Below are positions 6,009-8,532 of a stretch of DNA of 8,532 bases, piece after piece; position 1 is the first letter of the stretch; each line of letters starts with the position of its first letter. Both the position numbers and the translations under genes were made by a program. Source of the DNA: Porphyromonadaceae bacterium UBA7180 (lineage in GTDB: Bacteria > Bacteroidota > Bacteroidia > Bacteroidales > Muribaculaceae); the NCBI GenBank assembly GCA_002491165.1, contig DKVK01000089.1, positions 1 to 8,532 on the forward strand. The letters are read 5' to 3'. The notes beneath the pieces are model-generated. The model worked only from the letters and a program-made list of their open reading frames with translations, had not been told where the DNA came from and did not search any database.

Positions 6009-6604
6009 AGAAACTCGCATCCACACTTCCCAACATGATACTCTCGCTGGGCACCGTCACGGTGGTTGCCGGGGCGATTTTGGGCGGAGTTTATGCCGTC
6101 ACCAAAGAACCGATAGCGCGTCAGGACGCCGAACGCCAGGTGCAGGCCATACGCCAGGTGGCGCCCGAGTTCAACAACGACCCCACGGCCGAGAGCCGCG
6201 AGATAAAACTCGCAGACGGCATTACCTGCACCGTCTATCCGGCCATGAAGGACGGTCGCCTGAACGGCGCTGCCGTCGAGACGTCGTCGAACAACGGCTT
6301 CGCCGGCGAGATAACGGTTATGGCGGGCTTCAACGCCGACGGCTCGGTACGCGACTACCGTGTCTTGAAACAGGCGGAGACCCCGGGGCTCGGCTCGAAG
6401 ATGGAGATGTGGTTCCGCGACCCTGCCGGAGCACGCTCCGTGATAGGCAAGAACCCGGAGACCACACCATTCTACGTCACCAAGGACAAGGAACAGCACG
6501 GTGCCATCGACGGCATCACGGCCGCCACCATCTCGTCGCGCGCCTTCCTCGAATCCATGCGCGACGCTTACCAGGCTTATAAACAATTCCAAGAAAAGAA
6601 ATAA
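6005..6604 (+). CDS. rnfG: RnfG, covalent-FMN subunit of the Rnf complex
   Basis: I chose the ATG at 6005, which overlaps the rnfD stop. The frame is open far upstream, but that part reads rnfD in another frame. The protein has 199 residues: one membrane helix at about 13-32, then an FMN-binding domain outside the membrane. Diagnostic pieces are ETPGLGSKM (125-133) and the flavin-attachment motif DGITAATISSRA (169-180), where Thr175 should carry FMN through a phosphoester bond made by ApbE. No apbE gene is in the window, so it must be elsewhere. RnfG passes electrons between RnfD and the other membrane subunits. The start is AT/A-rich (agaagaaATG) rather than a strong Shine-Dalgarno. Six bases separate it from rnfE. 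Confidence 0.96.
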   Translation: MKKLASTLPNMILSLGTVTVVAGAILGGVYAVTKEPIARQDAERQVQAIRQVAPEFNNDPTAESREIKLADGITCTVYPAMKDGRLNGAAVETSSNNGFAGEITVMAGFNADGSVRDYRVLKQAETPGLGSKMEMWFRDPAGARSVIGKNPETTPFYVTKDKEQHGAIDGITAATISSRAFLESMRDAYQAYKQFQEKK

Positions 6605-6610
6605 ACAGCC

Positions 6611-7195
6611 ATGAAATACTGGAAGATCATATATAACGGGATAGTGCCGGGCAACCCGGTGTTCGTGCTTCTGCTGGGCATGTGCGCCACGCTGGGCACC
6701 ACCTCCACGGCGCTCAACGGCCTTATGATGGGCCTTGCCACCGCCGCCGTGCTCATCTGCTCCAACGGAGTGGTCTCCGCCATCAAGGACTTCGTCCCGG
6801 ACAAGGTGCGCATACCCGCCTACATAGTGGTGATAGCCTCCTTCGTGACGGTGCTCCAGCTGCTCATCAACGCCTATATGCCGGGCCTCAACGCCACGCT
6901 GGGAATCTTCATCCCGCTTATTGTGGTAAACTGCATCCTGCTGGGGCGCGCCGAAGCCTTCGCCGGAAAACACGGCGTGGTGGAGTCGCTCTGCGACGGC
7001 CTGGGATGCGGCGTCGGCTTCACCCTGGCGCTGACGTTGCTCGGCTCCGTGCGCGAACTGCTCGGCACAGGGTCACTCTTCGGAATATCCATTTATCCCG
7101 AAGACTACGGGATGCTGCTCTTCGTGCTCGCCCCGGGTGCCTTCATCGCCCTCGGTTACCTTATAGCCATCGTCAACAAAATACGTAAAGCCTGA
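6611..7195 (+). CDS. rnfE: RnfE, integral membrane subunit of the Rnf complex
   Basis: The protein has 194 residues and about six membrane helices, the usual size for the RnfE/NqrD family. The start MKYWKIIYNGIVPGNPVFV is typical. Two conserved membrane cysteines are present: Cys25 in LGMCATLGTTS and Cys108 in VNCILLGRAEAFA. In this family these cysteines, together with the matching pair in RnfA, hold an iron-sulfur centre in the middle of the membrane. A C-terminal LGSVRELLGTGSLFG segment (143-157) is also characteristic. RnfE and RnfA are related and sit in opposite orientations in the complex. The gene starts six bases after rnfG and ends five bases before rnfA, so it belongs to the same transcript. 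Confidence 0.97.
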   Translation: MKYWKIIYNGIVPGNPVFVLLLGMCATLGTTSTALNGLMMGLATAAVLICSNGVVSAIKDFVPDKVRIPAYIVVIASFVTVLQLLINAYMPGLNATLGIFIPLIVVNCILLGRAEAFAGKHGVVESLCDGLGCGVGFTLALTLLGSVRELLGTGSLFGISIYPEDYGMLLFVLAPGAFIALGYLIAIVNKIRKA

Positions 7196-7200
7196 CCGCC

Positions 7201-7782
7201 ATGCTCACATACATATCAATCATCATCACCGCGATATTCATCAACAATATCGTCCTCTCCCAGTTCCTGGGGGTATGCCCCTTCCTCGGGGTGTCGAAGA
7301 AGATAAGTTCAGCACTGGGCATGGGCGCCGCCGTGACGTTCGTCATCACGCTGGCAACGGTCGTGGCATGGCTGCTGCAGTATTATGTGCTCAATCCGCT
7401 CGGGTTGCAGTTCCTGCAGACCATCGTCTTCATCCTTGTCATCGCCTTCCTGGTACAGATGCTCGAAATAGTGCTCAAGAAGATAGCGCCGCCGCTCTAC
7501 CAGGCGCTGGGCGTCTTCCTGCCGCTCATCACCACCAACTGTGCAGTGCTCGGCGTGGCCATCCTCGTCATCCAGAAAGGTTTCGACCTCATGGAGGCGG
7601 TGACTTACGGCTTCTCAACGTCACTGGGCTTCACGCTGGCGCTATGGATATTCGCCGGCATACGCGAACACCTCGACATGACGGAGTCCCCGAAAGCCAT
7701 GCGCGGCACGCCGCTGGCGCTCATCTGCGCCGGCCTCCTGGCCATGGCCTTCATGGGCTTCTCCGGCATCAAAATCGGGTAA
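7201..7782 (+). CDS. rnfA: RnfA, integral membrane subunit of the Rnf complex
   Basis: The protein has 193 residues and about six membrane helices. Family signatures are strong: FINNIVLSQFLGVCPFLGVS (13-32, with Cys26), PLITTNCAVLGVAIL (108-122, with Cys114) and GFTLALWIFAGIREHLD (143-159). Cys26 and Cys114 correspond to the pair that, with the RnfE cysteines, binds the membrane iron-sulfur centre. As last gene of the rnf set it is followed after about 26 bases by a terminator hairpin, which fits the end of the operon. It belongs to the RnfA/NqrE family; the presence of rnfB and rnfC in the same operon makes Rnf, not Nqr, the right assignment. Confidence 0.97.
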   Translation: MLTYISIIITAIFINNIVLSQFLGVCPFLGVSKKISSALGMGAAVTFVITLATVVAWLLQYYVLNPLGLQFLQTIVFILVIAFLVQMLEIVLKKIAPPLYQALGVFLPLITTNCAVLGVAILVIQKGFDLMEAVTYGFSTSLGFTLALWIFAGIREHLDMTESPKAMRGTPLALICAGLLAMAFMGFSGIKIG

Positions 7783-7808
7783 GACACTTTCCTCGGAACT
7801 ACAATGGT

Positions 7809-7836
7809 GGACGCGTCACGACGCGTCCTCTGTTTT
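7809..7836 (+). terminator. Likely intrinsic terminator after rnfA
   Basis: GGACGCGT (7809-7816) pairs with ACGCGTCC (7821-7828) around a 4-base loop, then TCTGTTTT follows. The stem is perfect and GC-rich but the T-run is interrupted, so some read-through into nadD is possible. Confidence 0.65.
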
Positions 7837-7859
7837 ATTAAATACCAACGCCTTATGCG

Positions 7860-7877
7860 GACACGCCGTGGTGTGTC
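7860..7877 (+). repeat. Small hairpin before nadD
   Basis: GACACGCC (7860-7867) can pair with GGTGTGTC (7870-7877), with one G-T pair and a loop that must open to more than two bases. It sits about 30 bases before the nadD start. It could be a second weak terminator or a leader structure. No good TTTG/TAnnTTTG promoter for nadD is visible between 7783 and 7906. Confidence 0.3.
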
Positions 7878-7906
7878 TTTACCTTCGGGCGGTTAATTGA
7901 AGTTTT

Positions 7907-8500
7907 ATGAAAATAGGAATTTTCGGGGGGACGTTCGACCCCATACATATAGGACACCTCAGATTGGCTGACTGGTTTTCGCGTCACGCCGGCCTGGACA
8001 TGGTGTGGCTGATGGTATCGCCGCGCAATCCGCTGAAAACCGGCGGCGCCGCGCCCGTCAGCGCGCAGCAGCGCCTTGAAATGGTACGCCTCGCCGTGCA
8101 GGATTACCCGCGCCTGCGCGCAGACGACACGGAGTTCTCCCTCCCCGTGCCGTCATATACCATCACCACGCTCCGGACGCTCGCCGAGCGGCATCCCGAG
8201 GACAAGTTCACCCTGATAGTAGGGGCGGACAACATCCTGGCGTTCGACCGCTGGAAAGACCCGGAAGAGCTGCTCGGCCGCTTCGGCGTACTTGTATATC
8301 CGCGGCCCGGCTACGACCTCGACCCGCAGCGGCTCCCCCCCGGCGCCCGTATGGCCGAAGGCTGCCCGCAGACCGACATCTCCTCAACTGAAATCCGTCA
8401 GCTCCTCTCCCGCGGCGACCCTGCCGGCTCCGCCTTCCTTCCTCCCGCCGTAGCAGCCTACATCGCCGCCCACCGCCTCTACCTCCCCGCCGGCAAATAA
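7907..8500 (+). CDS. nadD: NadD, nicotinate-nucleotide adenylyltransferase
   Basis: The protein has 197 residues, the normal size. The nucleotidyltransferase signature GGTFDPIHIGHL is at 7-18, with the catalytic HxGH-type histidines His14 and His17. Further NadD features are SPRNPLK (38-44), PSYTITTLRTL (82-92), LIVGADNI (103-110), and ISSTEIR near the end (158-164), the second ATP-binding motif. The enzyme joins nicotinate mononucleotide and ATP to give deamido-NAD and pyrophosphate, a cytosolic step in NAD+ synthesis. It starts 124 bases after rnfA, past a terminator hairpin and without an evident promoter of its own, so it may depend on read-through from rnf or on a promoter I cannot recognise. 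It is complete, with a TAA at 8498-8500. Confidence 0.96.
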   Translation: MKIGIFGGTFDPIHIGHLRLADWFSRHAGLDMVWLMVSPRNPLKTGGAAPVSAQQRLEMVRLAVQDYPRLRADDTEFSLPVPSYTITTLRTLAERHPEDKFTLIVGADNILAFDRWKDPEELLGRFGVLVYPRPGYDLDPQRLPPGARMAEGCPQTDISSTEIRQLLSRGDPAGSAFLPPAVAAYIAAHRLYLPAGK

Positions 8501-8524
8501 AGAAACTTGCGATACTGTTTCTTT
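8499..8524. repeat. AT-rich inverted repeat at the nadD stop
   Basis: AAAGAAAC (8499-8506) is the exact reverse complement of GTTTCTTT (8517-8524), with a 10-base loop; the left arm starts inside the nadD stop codon. The stem is AT-rich and lacks a T-run of its own, so it is at best a weak terminator. The window ends eight bases later. Confidence 0.35.
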
Positions 8525-8532
8525 GAGTGTGT

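Noticed and set aside
5963..6973. Long minus-strand open frame (336 residues) opposite rnfD-rnfG-rnfE
   Set aside because: It is fully antisense to well-supported rnf genes, rich in His, Arg and Gly with no recognisable domain, as expected for a shadow frame in GC-rich coding DNA.
5037..7782. Assignment of the membrane genes to Na+-NQR (nqrB-E) instead of Rnf
   Set aside because: The operon contains rnfB and rnfC and lacks nqrA and nqrF; gene order B-C-D-G-E-A is the Rnf order.

Overview
The window looks like chromosomal DNA from a GC-rich member of the Bacteroidales. Two promoters match the Bacteroidetes pattern (TTTG, about 20 bases, TAnnTTTG). There are no clear Shine-Dalgarno boxes before most starts, two DUF4230-like genes lie side by side, and an rseC-like gene heads an rnf operon in the order B-C-D-G-E-A. 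The genus cannot be decided from this stretch.

Layout. Bases 2-142 (+) are the last 46 codons of a gene that enters from the left. Bases 169-1370 (-) hold two overlapping DUF4230-like genes, one a predicted lipoprotein and one anchored by an N-terminal membrane helix. Bases 1371-1721 carry no gene. They hold a repeated AT-rich block next to the DUF4230 start and, further right, a structured segment ending in a strong rightward terminator, possibly a small RNA. Bases 1722-2327 (-) encode an HD-domain phosphohydrolase. Bases 2333-2403 hold two back-to-back promoters, one leftward for the HD gene and one rightward for the rnf operon; their -33 boxes form a single inverted repeat. Bases 2420-7782 (+) are the complete operon rseC-rnfB-rnfC-rnfD-rnfG-rnfE-rnfA. 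A terminator hairpin follows, then nadD at 7907-8500 (+), and the window ends just beyond it.

How the genes work together. The six Rnf proteins form the membrane ferredoxin:NAD+ oxidoreductase, which couples electron flow between reduced ferredoxin and NAD+ to the pumping of Na+ or H+. RnfB should take electrons from ferredoxin through its iron-sulfur clusters. RnfC carries the NAD(H)/FMN site. RnfD and RnfG carry covalent FMN, and RnfA and RnfE are the membrane subunits with a pair of conserved cysteines. All key motifs are intact. Three ATGA overlaps (B/C, C/D, D/G) and gaps of 5-6 bases (G/E, E/A) point to one translationally coupled transcript. NadD makes the NAD+ precursor deamido-NAD; its position next to an NAD+-reducing complex is suggestive, but a terminator lies between them.

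I see no mobile element, CRISPR array, tRNA or rRNA, and no sign of an undescribed multi-gene system. The points most worth a second look are the shared-repeat divergent promoter, the possible small RNA at about 1575-1664, and two tandem flavin-attachment-like motifs in RnfD.
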